Assembly: GCA_023053685.1 (NCBI GenBank)
Contig: JALIGW010000005.1
Location: 37,816,980 to 37,880,979, forward strand
Length of the DNA: 64,000 bases
Origin: Diadophis punctatus similis
Lineage: Eukaryota > Chordata > Lepidosauria > Squamata > Dipsadidae
Reading direction: 5' to 3'
Under the pieces are notes generated by a model. It did no database searches and was not told the DNA's origin. It saw only the letters and a program-made list of their open reading frames with translations. Each line of letters begins with the position of its first letter. Positions within the stretch are counted from its first letter, which is position 1. Positions 1-13,000 of the stretch are shown here, piece by piece. The position numbers were made by a program, and so were the translations under genes.

Positions 1-684
1 CAGTTTTAAAAAGTGAAATGGTGCAGGAGGCAAGTGGAGATGAGAGCTCTTGCCAGGGATGCAGCCATAGTGTTAATGCTGCACTAAAAATCCTCCAGCA
101 TCTTCTCTGAGAAGAACAGGGAGGAGGCTTGTAAACAAACTCTCTCATTTGATTATCCTGCTTCCTCATTGTGCACAGGGACCATTGGGAAAAAGGAAAT
201 AAGGAAGAGCTCTGATCATTTAAACACTCCATTTAAACACTAAACACTGTAGCACCAGCTACAGATCCTGCAACTGATAGGAAATCCTGCATTGTGGGTG
301 CAGCTTGTTGGTATACAGAATTCTGTAATTTTCTCCCTTTTCTTTAAATGGAGGCAGTGGAGAGAAGTCTTCTTTAATGATCCAACAACAACACAAATAA
401 ACAACTTTGCTAATGAGGACTGATTAAGAAGGCTTCTAAATACAACGGCAAGAAGGGCACAACAAAATGTTATATTAATGAAAATGAGATTTCAGGACAA
501 CCAAAAAGGCTGTGAAAATCTGACTACTGTACTGTGTTCTTCCTGTCCATTTTACTACTAACTTAAGAGCTTGCAGAGCTTTCCTAACCAGTGCTGAAGA
601 GGACTGCCAGGAAAACAGAGCTTGCCAGTGCTGAAATCCTTTGACACTATTTCAGCCCTTCTTCAGGGAAATATCCTGAACAGC
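1..684. other. Upstream region of CALHM3
   Basis: No coding region, RNA gene or recognisable repeat is visible here. The stretch should contain the CALHM3 promoter and 5' UTR. The reading frame of CALHM3 stays open upstream to about 622, but there is no in-frame ATG before 685. No convincing TATA box or CpG island can be pointed to. Confidence 0.4.
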
Positions 685-3008
685 ATGGATCGATTCCAGA
701 TGGTCTTCCAGTACTTCCAGTCTAATTCAGAATCAGTGACAAATGGGATCTGTGGGCTATTAGCATTGGCAAGTGTGAAGATTTACACCATCTTTGATTT
801 CAATTGCCCCTGCCTTGTTAAATACAACATGGCATATGGCTTGGGAATAATGTTTATCCCACCAGTAGCACTTTTTCTCTGTGGGCTCATTGTCAACAGG
901 CAATTTGTTATGATGCTTGAGGAGTGGATGAGACCAACTGGAGATAGAAAGAAGAATCCATCCATTATCAGGTGGGAGATTCCAATGATTTTTATTGCAA
1001 GAATCCAATTACTTAAATAATGTGTTTATTTAAAAAATGCAAAGTACTTAGATAATTCAATTTCCAGCATCTTCTTCTTTCTCTGCCATGTTTTTCCTGG
1101 CACTTTAATTCCTGGAATATTATATTATATATACCAGGAAATAAAATTCCATATATGTTTTTAAAATTAAACATATTTGGCAGGGATGTTTTAGATCAGG
1201 ACTGAAAAAGGAGGGTTTTAAGAATTTTACTTTGCCTTGTCTTTTTTGTATAGCTAAACTCTTCCTTTGGCATTTGTTTATACAGCAAGACATTTATATA
1301 CTAATCTGTAAAATAATATTTGGGTAAACCATTATTTTATAATTCTTCTGGAAATTCTTTCTTTCTTCTCTAAAATATGATGGCAAATAAATAGAATATT
1401 CTATAATGTATCGTTTCTATTTGTTTTTTCTTCTGTTTGGTCTCTTTATATCTTCTTGTTTATTTCTGTTACATGTTTCCACTTTCTACAAAGATAATTT
1501 GGTCTTTATAGAAGCATTGCACAGAAATGTACATAGCAAAGTAGATTCATGCAGACAAAACTAATGGCATAATCAACATATTCAATGTTAACTTGCATAT
1601 CATTCCTTTCTTGATGATAACCCTCTATGATTCTATCACTTTTCTTGTAAAGGCCCCTTTGTTCTCTTCAGTTTATGGTATAACAGATAAATCTGTTCCT
1701 GTCTGTCCAATGCACAGATACATGTGTTCTTCTGTTATGCAACGGGCTATGATAGCACCCACCGTTTGGATCCTAGTCGCCCTCCTTGATGGGAAATGTT
1801 TTGTCTGTGCCTTCAGCAATTCCATTGATCCTGAGAAATTTCCAGATTTTGCTGCCAACATCACCACCTATGATGCCTTACAACACTTTCTTGCCAAAAT
1901 CCCATGCAAACATGATGAGTTGATGAGGAATAACACTTCCCGCAAGGCAGTGTCCAGGTACCTCAAATGCTGTTCACAAGTAAGTAATGGGCATCTATTG
2001 GCATTGGGTCCTGTGAGGAATACTCTTCCAATCCAACACCCAATAAATGCATTGAGCCACAAATCCTGTCATTCCTAGCCTTCCTGCCAAATGGGGATTT
2101 TAAAAAAACTGTATAAAATATCTTGGAATTAATTACTTACTCCAGTTTATAAATAAAAACTATATCTAAAATTAAGTTTTCAAAAGAGTCAAACTCAATT
2201 GTCTCTATTCACTGTACCAGATTTTCCAAACATGCTGGAATTACAACTCCCAGAGTTCCCAGTGGAAACCTGGATATTCTAATAGTTGTAACTCCATTGC
2301 AATTTCATCAGGTTCAGAATAATGTTCTGTACTTATATTATACCACCTCGCTTCTACTCTGCACCTCCCTTTTTTCTTTTCCTTTTTTGCCAGGGTTTCT
2401 TCCTGACGAAAAAGTGATTTCTCCTCAAGATTGATAAAAACAAAGTTATATTATTACGGTATGGATTCATTGACCCTGGGAACTGGTGTGAAACTTGAAG
2501 TTGCATAGGGATGTACAGCCAACCTAGGGTTGGGTTTCACCTTCTTGTTGTAAATCCAAAGGCTCTCAATCTGTTTGTCATTTTCTTCCAGGCTTTTGGT
2601 TGGAGTCTTCTTTTAATCCTCATCGTGATGGCCTTCCTTGCTCGTTGTCTCAAGCCCTGCTTCAATCATGCCGCCTTTTTGAAAACCCGCTACTGGAGCA
2701 ATTACATTGACCTTGAACAAAAAATATTTGAAGAGACCTGTTGCGAACAAACGCGGGACTTTGCACACAAGTGTATCCTCCATTTCTTTGAGAGCATGCA
2801 GACAGAAATCAAACTCAGGCGGTTTAATGTCTACACAGAAGAAAAGGGAGCAAAAGCAAAGGAAAATATTCATTTTAGTGGCATCACTAGCCAGGAGCAA
2901 ATAAGCAAATTTCTTCTATCCTGGTACAATAGGAAACCTCCACTGGATTTGAGCCAAGCCTACAGGCAAAGAGATGATACCTTTGCATTGGACAGGCAGC
3001 AAAATTAA
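685..3008 (+). CDS. CALHM3: Calcium homeostasis modulator 3 (CALHM3), 3 coding exons
   Basis: Coding exons are 685..971, 1718..1979 and 2592..3008 (966 nt, 321 aa; human about 344 aa). All introns are GT-AG and the phases agree (2, then 0). The start is the ATG at 685 (MDRFQMVF), which matches the family N-terminus; the frame is open upstream but without an ATG. Seen in the protein: a pore-lining N-terminal helix, four hydrophobic membrane segments, the CPC motif at C41/C43 after the first segment, LLDGKCFVCAF near residue 120 with the acidic pore-region residue kept, an N-I-T sequon in the second extracellular loop, and the ARCLKPCF end of the fourth segment followed by a cytosolic helical C-terminus (YWSNYIDLEQK). 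Family knowledge: CALHM3 forms a hetero-oligomeric voltage-gated ATP-release channel with CALHM1 in type II taste cells. It is the first of three CALHM genes in the same orientation. The frame is intact, so the gene is probably functional. Confidence 0.95.
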
Positions 3009-3540
3009 CAGGTGCCATCCCCAGCCAATCAAACAGATGTTTAAAAGAAAGTTGAAACAGGGGCTTCTCACACTTAGAAAATTCCCATGTCACATGGCTC
3101 CCTACAGCAACAGGGGTCTATTGCCTTGATCTGCAAGACTAAGCAGCCGAACTTTTCCAAACAGCAACTAGAATTGTTTAAATAATTGAATTTATTTTAT
3201 CAAGTTTACCACTTTTGTTTCTACATTGTCCATAGATAATCAGACAGAGCACAACATGGTTCAGAGTATATTGTTTCTCAGACAAGACTGGCTTACACAT
3301 AACTCAGAGGCACAATTTTTAAAATCATGGTATACTGCAGTCCCAACTATCTGGGTTTATCCACTGTCCTAAGCAATAATCCAATAATGGACAAAATCAA
3401 ATGGCTTAGTGCAATGCAGAAACCAACCGTGGGGAATTATAATCTGGTTCATCAACCAGAATTAAAAGACTCTTGAAGCAAGGAAGCGTGGTAGAGTGGT
3501 AGTGATGTGATAGAATTGCTCATAAAGGCACAAGACATAA

Positions 3541-3567
3541 TTTGTTTGTTTGTTTGTTTGTTTGTTT
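3541..3567. repeat. (TTTG)n microsatellite
   Basis: Nearly seven uninterrupted TTTG units directly seen. It lies downstream of CALHM3. Confidence 0.9.
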
Positions 3568-3694
3568 CAATTGATTGTCTTATCCAACAGAGAAACAAAT
3601 ACAGCAAGCAAATTTTGTTATTAGAAAAACAATTGCAATTGTTAGTAAATAATGAAAGCATGCAATAAAAAAAGAAACAAATCTTTTGAGATAA

Positions 3695-3912
3695 GCTGTG
3701 GTGGTGCAGTGGTTAGAATGCAGTATTGCAGGCTAATTCTGCTGACCGTCAGGGGTTCGATCTTCACCAGGCTCAAGGTTGATTCGGCCTTCCATCCTTC
3801 TGAGGTTGGTAAAATGAGGAGCCAGATTGTTGGGGGCAATCTGCTGATTATAGAGAGGGCTGTAAAACACTGTGAAGCAGTGAAGCAGCAATATAGGGCT
3901 GTCTATATATGA
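3695..3912 (+). mobile_element. Sauria-type SINE, + orientation
   Basis: The copy has a tRNA-like head (GGTGGTGCAGTGGTTAGAATG, then a B-box-like GGTTCGATC) and the conserved body reading GGTTGATTCGGCCTTCCATCC and AGATTGTTGGGGGCAAT. The same body recurs in four other copies in this window. Sauria SINEs are squamate elements whose 3' tail resembles the Bov-B LINE. The 3' part here is diverged. Confidence 0.8.
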
Positions 3913-4551
3913 ATTTTGTTTATCTTTTACTTTAAAGAATCATTTCTCATTTAAACTAGAGTGAAAGATAAGAGAACCATGCATATCTTTACCTGAAGTG
4001 GGCAACCTGGGACCTTACAATAATTGATAGAGAGAAGCTGCTGAATTGTTAGGTTGCTTTATGCTATTAATAGAAAATTGTTTTGTAATAACATGCTTAT
4101 TTTTAGTTATCTTTAACTTGTATTTTTGGTTATTTGATTGTTATTAAAGTGCTGTATTTTTGCTGTACTAATCTGTGTAGCTACTTCCTCTGTTTATCTA
4201 TGCCATCATTGTTTTTCTGAGTCTGTTTTAGTTAATAAGCCATTTAGCCTAGCAGGCTGCTCATAGTAACAAAGTGCCATTTATTTAGATGGTGCTGTTT
4301 AACTAATGCTCTTAAAAATAAAGATTTTTTCCCCCAACTTTGGAACAGAAAGGAAAAGAAATTGGATGCAATATTTCTTCTCCCACGGAAGACAGATCAG
4401 TCTTGCTTGAACTGATTCTGTCCATAATGAATTCAATGTCAATGCAGGAATTATGAGGGTATAGGTCTAATTGCCAGCCTATTTCCATGTTTCTTGGCAC
4501 CAAATAAATAAATATACATCAAGCATTTTCTGTTGTAAAGACTGCATATAT

Positions 4552-4956
4552 CAGTGATGGCGAACCTATGGCACGCGTGCCACAGGTGGCACGCAGAGCC
4601 ATATCTGCCGGCACGCGAGCCGTTGCCCTAGCTTAGCTCCAACGTGCATGTGTACACCGGCCAGCTGACTTTCGGCTCACGCGGAGGCTCTGGGAGGGTG
4701 TTTTTGGCTTCCAGAGGGCCTCTGGGCGGGCGGGAGAGGGCATTTTCACCCTCCCCAGGTTCCAGGGAAGCCTACTGGGCCCACCGGAAGTCAGGAAATG
4801 GGCCATTTCCGGCCTCCAGAGGGCTTCCTGGGGGGCAGGGGAGGCCGTTTTCACCCTCCCCAGGCATTGAATTATGGATGTGGGCACTCGCGTGTGTGCG
4901 ATACCGCGCACGCACTCGCTTTCGGCACCCGAGGAAAAAAAGGTTCGCCATCACTG
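4552..4956. mobile_element. Non-autonomous hAT-like element with 8-bp target-site duplication
   Basis: The ends are inverted: CAGTGATGGCGAACC on the left and its reverse complement on the right. The element is flanked on both sides by GCATATAT (4544-4551 and 4957-4964), an exact 8-bp duplication diagnostic of hAT transposition. The interior is GC-rich and carries inverted GGCACGCG modules. No transposase ORF is present. It belongs to the same family as copies at 8302, 27244, 46527 and 59951. Confidence 0.88.
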
Positions 4957-5644
4957 GCATATATTGTGTTACTCAAGTCTGTCCTGAGCTATTCTGCTTC
5001 AATAAAGGGTACTGTTTGAAAAAAGACCTTCTATTGCTTTACATTTTTAAGGTCTGAACCAAATATAGTGATATAATTTTGTTCCAGTACTCATTGTTTA
5101 TTTGGTACACAACCCACAAGATAGAACTTGTCACTGTTGGCTGCCTTATGACTTACTACATTATTCCTTATGGGAAAAATTCGTTTGGTACTCATTGCGC
5201 CTCTCGGAACCAATTAACGATGCATACCAAGGTATCACTGTACAGTTTACAAATTCAACTTTTTTATTTATGCATCCCACTAACATTCACTGGAACAGAA
5301 AAGACATGCTGGATTTAGATTCCTAATATCAGTAAGTCATAAGATAGTTGAGTCACTGATATCAGAAACTACAGAGAAAAGGTTACAGGGACAGAATGCA
5401 TGTCTGCAAAGATATAAACCTTCTCCTTGTGTATTTGTGTGTATTTGTGTGCATGGCAAATCTGACAATGGTATAAACAATTGTCTCATTGCACATGATC
5501 AAAAGTCAAAAAGATTCTTATTCTCAACAAGCCCAAGTTTATAAATAGTAAGAATATTTAATAATAATGAGATTCAATACAAACCAAACATAAAACAACA
5601 GAATAGAGAAAAAGAGTAAAAAAGTAAAAAAAGTACAAGGAAAA

Positions 5645-5935
<291 letters not shown>

Positions 5936-5998
5936 ACTGTACAGTATATGTAACATTTTTTGCTGATAAATGAAAATGAAATGATTCGACAGAAAAAA

Positions 5999-5999
5999 C

Positions 6000-6078
<79 letters not shown>
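5999..6078. repeat. (GATA)n microsatellite
   Basis: About 20 uninterrupted GATA/TAGA units. GATA tracts are abundant in snakes (the Bkm satellite family). Confidence 0.97.
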
Positions 6079-6079
<1 letters not shown>

Positions 6080-6557
6080 AACGAAGACAGTTCCAATGTT
6101 CATTACAAGTATAACAAATTTAGTAACTCTTCACTATCTCTAAAGGTACAAACATTCATCCCTTCATTCTATATCCCATATCTTATCTATAAACAATTCC
6201 ATAAAACATCACTTTCTCAGTGATATTTATTTATCAATAACTTATAATTAATTCCAAAATATTATTGTAAAAGTTTCAAATCTTCCAATTTTATCTGTAT
6301 CCTTAGTCTGTTTATAACTTTCTAGGATCCAAGCCTTATTTAGCTTTTTGCTGTTTGTTTCAGATTCTTTAAATTCTTAAACATGATTAAAATTTTCTTT
6401 CATTCAGGATTAGGTAAACTCAATCGGCCCATTCAAAATTTTAATTCTGGAGGTCTCTAATAGCTTAGAAATAGTTAATGAGCAGTTTTCCCAAAATGAT
6501 TTGAAAATGAGATTTGCAAAGTTAGTATTCTTTAAAAGTCTCCACCGTGGCTGTGAA

Positions 6558-6815
6558 GGGTAGCATGATGGCTGAGCAGTTAAGACACTGGGCTTGTCGG
6601 CTGAAAACCAACAGTTCAGGTTCGTGACCCAAACGTCCTGCGACAGGGTGACCTCTTGTCCTTGCACTAGCTCCTGCCAACCTAGCCGTTCTAAAGCTTG
6701 CAAATGCAAGTAGATAAATAAGTACCATTTCACTAGGAAAGTAATTGGCCACATGACCTTGGAAATGTCTTTAGACAGCACTGGCTTAATGGCCCTTGAA
6801 ATGGAGATGAAAGAT
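6558..6815 (+). mobile_element. tRNA-derived SINE (family distinct from Sauria SINE)
   Basis: An A-box-like GATGGCTGAGCAGTTAAGAC and a diverged B-box-like GGTTCGTGACC are followed by CCTGCCAACCTAGCCGTT and a tail containing a CACATGACC motif. I recognise this as a squamate tRNA-headed SINE but cannot name the subfamily with certainty. Confidence 0.6.
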
Positions 6816-8301
6816 GATTCTCATTCATTCACAGGTTGATGCATTGCACTTTGAATAATTGTCACTTGCAGGTGAAGGTTTTCCATATAATTTTGCAGCC
6901 ATCTACTAGTCGTCAGGATTTTTCAGAATCTAGATATGTAGCTCTATTATTCTTGACATTAATTAGCAAGGGCAGAGGATAAAAACGTCTACATCCATTA
7001 GCTTTTGGCAACTCTCCAGGTTATGGTTTACTATGACGTTTAACTTTAGTCAATAAACCACAATTAAACCAATAACAGCTTTGCATAATGTGCAAATTTA
7101 GCTAAAATAGGGATGCCTGTATTTATTTTTTGACTATTGTCAGAACAGATTTTGCATTATTCATCTTGTTGCCAACTAGGGTACATATTCTCCCTTCATT
7201 TAGTATGCAAATATTCAGAATTAAAAGAAGTTAAACAAGCTATAAATATTTTTAAAACTTGCTTTAAAGGGCCTGAATCAAACATACACTTTCTCTCGGG
7301 ACCAAGTTCATCGTATCTTCTTAGTAGGTCAGCAATGAATGAAAGCATTTTTAACTACAGCTATCCCAATTCAGCTCAATAGCTTACTATACATCTTGGG
7401 ATTCTTCTAATTTAATTACATTCACATAGTGAATACAAAAATTATGAACCTGAACTTCCGTATTTACTAAGAGTTTTAATCAAATTGGCTATTTCCTAAA
7501 GTAAGCTGAGGGTGAACAAGCCCCATGGAGATCAATTGTATTTGCATACTGATTTCCCTGAAAAGGGTATTTTTACATTCTTACAGACATTGCAGAATAT
7601 TTTTTTTTAAATGGAAATATACTGAGACTGGTTTCTGATAGTGACAGTTATTGTTAGACTTAATAAATCATTGTTCCTCTGAATGTATTATTAGTGCTTC
7701 AGTAGTAGCATTCCAAGAGGCTGAAATGTGGAAAACTAACTCAATCTTTCACTCTAAACTGAGACTAGATACTAGGAAACCTGAACCCTGGGCAAACAAA
7801 CAGGAGCTGGAAGGTTTCCCTTTCTATCAAATGAACTTGTAAAGGGAAGGGGACCTTGTTTTGTCTTTGTTCTTCCATAATAACAGGGTGTCTAGTTTCC
7901 TAGCATGGTTCCTATTCAGGTAAGAAATGCACCTTAACCTGGAGAAGGATTGGAGTTTCAAAAGAAAATCATGGAGCTAAACGTAAATTAGGTTCCTTAT
8001 ATTTGTTAATATATTAATGTATTGGGCTATTTATTTGAATTGTTAGTCCTGTTGAAGTTCTATTTATATGTGATGCCATCATGTGTGAGAAATCATCTCT
8101 ACCCTAAGCCCCCTCCACCTTCCACATTAAGGGAAGTGATTGGTGACTATTTGGAAGAAAGGGAAGGGAAAGGAAGGAATTGACTAATCCCTTTTCTCAA
8201 TATGCCATGTACACAGTAGTAGGAGACCTTCAATGTCCTTTCTAGCCCTATGATTCTATGCTATGGACGCCATCATTTAGGAGCAATGAGTGATTATAGA
8301 G

Positions 8302-8895
8302 CAGCATTGGCAAAACTTTTTGGCATCAAGTGCCAAAATGGGAGTGCATGCGCGTGCACATGCATGCCGGAAACTGGAAGAGCAGCCACCCAGTGTGCAT
8401 GTGTGCGATGGGAAAATGCAGCTAGCTGGTCTTCATGCACGTGCCGGGCAGTTGCTCTTCTGGTTTCCAGGGTGCACGTGCACTGGCCACCTGGTCTTCC
8501 AGTTTCAGATGCACATGCACACATGAAGACCAGCTGGCCGGGACGCATGCGCGTGCCAGAAACCAGAAGAGCAGCCGCCCAGTGTGCATGCGTGCGCCGG
8601 GCATCTGCTCTTCTGGTTTCCGGTGTGTGCAAGCGCCCCGGCCAGCTGGTCTTAGCGCTCATATGCATGCCAGAAACCGGAAGACCAGGTGGCCAGTGCG
8701 CATGTGTGCACTGGAAACCAGAAGAGCAGCCGCCCGGCGCATGCATGAAGACCAGCTAACCAGTCTTCTGTTCGCATGAAGACCAGCTGGCCGGCATGCC
8801 AGAACTCGGAAGAGCAACGGGCAATAGCTTGTGTGCCCAGAGAAATGGCTCAGCGTGCCACTTCCAGCACACGTGCTGTAGGTTCGCCATCACGG
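8302..8895. mobile_element. Non-autonomous hAT-like element with palindromic interior modules
   Basis: Degraded ends CAGCATTGGCAAAAC and GGTTCGCCATCACGG match the CAGTGATGGCGAACC inverted ends of the neighbouring family. Flanks are TTATAGAG (8294-8301) and TTATAGAA (8896-8903), a 7/8 match to an 8-bp duplication. Inside, a GC-rich module with GAAGACCAGCTGGCCGG and its complement alternates direct and inverted. Open frames here on both strands are by-products of that repetition. Confidence 0.75.
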
Positions 8896-9230
8896 TTATA
8901 GAAAAAGCAGACGTACCCAACATTATGTTGATAAGAGTTTTCTTTTCTTTTTCTTTTTCTTTTTTAAAGTTGATACAGTTTTCTACCAGAGCAAGGACTG
9001 GCATATTATGCTTCATTTCAGCAGTGGAGAAAGGCCCAAAGAGAAACCAGCAAATTAGGGAAGACTGAATGGCACATAGCTCTGTTATTCCCCAAGCGGC
9101 AAGCCCAATGCAAACCCTAGTTCTGCCTAAGGGTAATGCTGGCCCTGGGGAGTTCTTTTAAGGCAGTAGAGGGGTGCCAGGCACATCAGAGCTACATGCA
9201 TGTTATTTGGCTTTGTTTGAGGTGGCTGGG

Positions 9231-9231
9231 G

Positions 9232-9267
<36 letters not shown>
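9231..9267. repeat. (GTT)n microsatellite
   Basis: Twelve consecutive GTT units, seen directly, about 800 bp upstream of the CALHM1 start codon. Confidence 0.9.
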
Positions 9268-10032
9268 TGGCCTCCACTCAGTGAGTAAGTACTGGAATTG
9301 ATTTATTGACAGCTATTTTTGGGGAAAAATAAAGATGTATGTTTTCTCCTTTTTTCATGAACCATAAATACCAGTCCACCCTGTTCCCCTACCAAGCAGA
9401 GGTTGATTTCTGAATTTCAAAACAATACCAAAAGAAGAGAGAAAGCCACTGAATAATATTTCTGTTGCCTAGGAATCTGTTTATGCAGAGCGGATCCCAT
9501 CCCACCCATCATTTTGCATAGGCTCTTTTCTTTCTTTCTGCAGGTGGAACATCCTGTTTTTTAGGGGCTGTGGGAGGAGCTCATCTTGCAAACATCTTCA
9601 CCAAAATCAGAGAGATGCCTTTCCTGTTACAAATGAAAAGTGCTTGAAACAGAATCAAAACATCTGCTTTCTCCAGAAAGAAGCACCATCAGGGATCCAG
9701 ACTACTAAAAAGACGGAGAGAGAGAGACATAGAAGAAACCTTCCTTGTATTAAGCCAAGACTTATCTAAAATGGTCCAGAACTGATGGTTCAAAGCTTGT
9801 AAATACACTACAGTCCAAGTCCTGGGAAGAACAGAGGTGAAAGGTAAAGTAACTTTTTGTAGACTGCAATAGAGAACTGGAGAGGCATGTTTTCTGAATA
9901 ATGAAAAAAAATGCTGGAGAAGCAAAAAGTTGGATGTTACACTGATCATTGTCATTTTCTTTGTAATTTCTGGAAAATTGAGAGACCCCTTTGATATTTC
10001 TACAAGAGAGTGCTCATAAAGCAACAAAGAAG

Positions 10033-13000
10033 ATGGATAAGTTCCGAATGATATTCCAGTTCCTCCAGTCCAACCAGGAATCATTTATGAATGGCATATG
10101 TGGCATTATGGCTCTCCTGAGTGCACAGATCTATGTGGCTTTTGATTTCAAGTGCCCATGTCTACCTGGTTACAATCTGGCTTATGGGATGGGTATCCTG
10201 TTAATGCCTCCCTTAGTCTTGTTCCTGTTTGGTTTTGTGATGAATAACAATGTTTCCATGTTGGCTGAAGAATGGAAAAGGCCCATAGGGAAACGACAGA
10301 AAGACCCAGCTGTCTTGCGTTACATGTTCTGCTCCATGGCTCAGCGGGCTATAATTGCTCCTGTAATTTGGATCTCAGTCACACTGTTGCATGGGGAATG
10401 TTTTATCTGTGCATTCAGTACTTCCGTTCCCATGCACAAACTTGGAAACAGCAGTTATAGACATCTTACTGAGAAGGAGATCAGGAAGATTTTAGCCCAG
10501 ATTCCCTGCGATGATATTTACAGTGGCCAAGAATTGATTGCCAGAGAGGTGGCAACCAGGTATCTACGCTGCATTTCACAGGTAAGCAAACAATAATGAA
10601 TATAGGAAACTGATTCAAGTTAGCTCGTGTAGACTAGCTTTTCCCAATATCTGTGCCTTCATACTGTGTTGGCCTTCAATTTCTATAAGCCCCAGCCATA
10701 TTATGAGGGTTGAAATGCTAGAGGAACAAGTTTAGAGAAGGGTGCTATAGAAAATTTTGTTGTGTTTGATTCCAAAGGTTTAGAAGAAAGTTGGACTTAG
10801 CTATCTACAGCCTCTGAAAACACTTCTAAGGCATGCTTCTACATAAGGAGGCAGCACTGACTTTAAATTGACATATCTCCCATCGCCATGATGTGGAATC
10901 AAAGAAACTGAGATGATCAATATCAACTTACTCTTCTGGAGCTGCAGAGGAAGGACTTTTCCATAGGTAGAAACTCTTGGGGTTGTCCTCCCCCATCAGA
11001 GGGCAAGGCACCATTAAGCTTATAGTCATCCCATCTGTACAATAAAAAGTAACTACTGGTTCCTCACTCTGTGATCATTGCAATTTTTTCCCTCTCAACC
11101 TGGGATAAGAAATTGTGCTGAAGGATGAATGAGGAGGAGTTGAGGCATTGGCTGGCTGCCCTTTTTAGCACTCCTCTATTGATCAACTACAGACAGTGCC
11201 TTGGCCAGCTTAAGAAAAAGAAGATGAGGAGTGTAGATAAGCCCGGCATAGCAGGGTAAAAACATTGTTTATGGTTGTGGAGGAAGCCATTTGGCAAGAT
11301 CTAAATTACAGATTTTTAATTATTTCAGCATTTTCCTAGGCTATATACAGCCAAGGATCAACTGGCAAGCCACACTTAAGCCTTGAGTGAGATAAGTGGA
11401 ACGCCCTGCCTTCACTTTTTTTTTGGAGATCTAGCTTTATAGTAATCATGTTTCATGGTTCTTTTCTCATGATATTGTTCCCAATTACTCTTATTCTAGT
11501 GCATATTTTCTCCATAGTGACCTACTTATATTTGTGAAAATAAAATGAAGATATATTTGCACCAAGTGAGGATTAGAAGACATAATGTTAGGGTTCCAAG
11601 TAACACTCCCAACGAAAGAAAAAGCCGAGGCTTGAGTTTCCTCAAATTTCCATTTTATTAGATATGTCATATTGGCACATCTGGGAAAACCCAAATCTGA
11701 AAGCTTCTGGGTTTTCCCCACCCAAAAGAAAGTCCAAGTCCCCCAGCACCCACATGTCCATCACATGGTCCAATCAATGCACTGTCCCAACTGGAGATGC
11801 CTCCCAGTAACACCCCTCCAGGTGCAGGGCAGAGTGGCCTTGACTCTTGGAGAAACAAATGTTATTTTAACTACATATCTCCCCAGCATCATAAAATCCC
11901 CCCTCCAGTTTCCCACAGTACTAAATATGGCAGGCCTGAAGTTCCAATGCCCAAGATGGTTTCCAGGCCTGACACATGGATTGTGTGTTCAACTATGTGT
12001 ATATGCAACAAAGCACAACCTAATTCCCAATTTAATGATTTTATGTATGTTTCAAAGCAAATAAAGGGATGGATGTTGCCTCCTACTTTACCCTTCCCCG
12101 TTCCATATTTCATTTGCCATGCAAAAGAAGTTTAACATGATTCCAGCTTATAGCCAGAGCAAGCAATTCTGTTGTTTGTTGTCAACACTCATTTCCTGCA
12201 CCTTTTATGAGATGCAAATTCCTTCCAGGTAGTCAACCCATAAGGACATTATCGACTTTTAAAATCTGGCACTAAAGGCCTTAATACTTCTTATGTTGCA
12301 TACTAATTAAATCAATTACTGCTTTTCCCAAACAATGAATACTGCCTGCTCATGTGAATTGAATATATTTTGCAGCAGATCTTTATAGAATTAGAAAGGA
12401 AATACTCCATTCTGTTATCACCAAGGGGACACACAGAACATTTGCTGCCCTCCTCTTCCTTCATCCAAACCCATTTCACCCTACACTCATTCCACTTCAC
12501 CCTACCCTAAAGAAAGTCTTGTCTTATTAGGAATATCTGCAATTGTACAGTCAACTATATGGAGATGCTGTTTTGTACATGAAAGCACCATGAAATACGA
12601 ACCTGGCTTCTAGTGTAACCCTAACCTAAGATATCTAGAATTCAAAGCAATCAAATTTGTCACTACAAAGCTGCATATTGGTTTGGTTTCCACCTGCCAC
12701 AGGATTGGGGTAGTTCTGGCTATACAGTTCTGCCTATCAGCTCTCCTATGCTCCTCCTCCTATAGTCCATTCTATTTTAACCAAAGGTGAATAAAATGGA
12801 AAAAGAATCAGATCAGAGTCACAAAGGGAATCAAGTCACAAGTAGCACTTAGGATTTGTCTCCTCTTCCTTTGTTTTCTTTTAGGCTAAATTTCAGATTT
12901 TTCTGGGCAATTAGGTTTGTGGTCTCATCATTCCACTGTATCACTATTTCACTTTGCACTAAACTGGTAAATGCTTTTATTTAAGTTCTGACAGTACTGA

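Noticed and set aside
622..684. An upstream start for CALHM3 giving 21 extra residues
   Set aside because: The first codon there is TTG, not ATG; the ATG at 685 matches the conserved family N-terminus.
8250..8759. A 169-aa cysteine-rich open frame
   Set aside because: It mostly overlaps the hAT-like element and its repeated GC-rich modules; the opposite strand is equally open.
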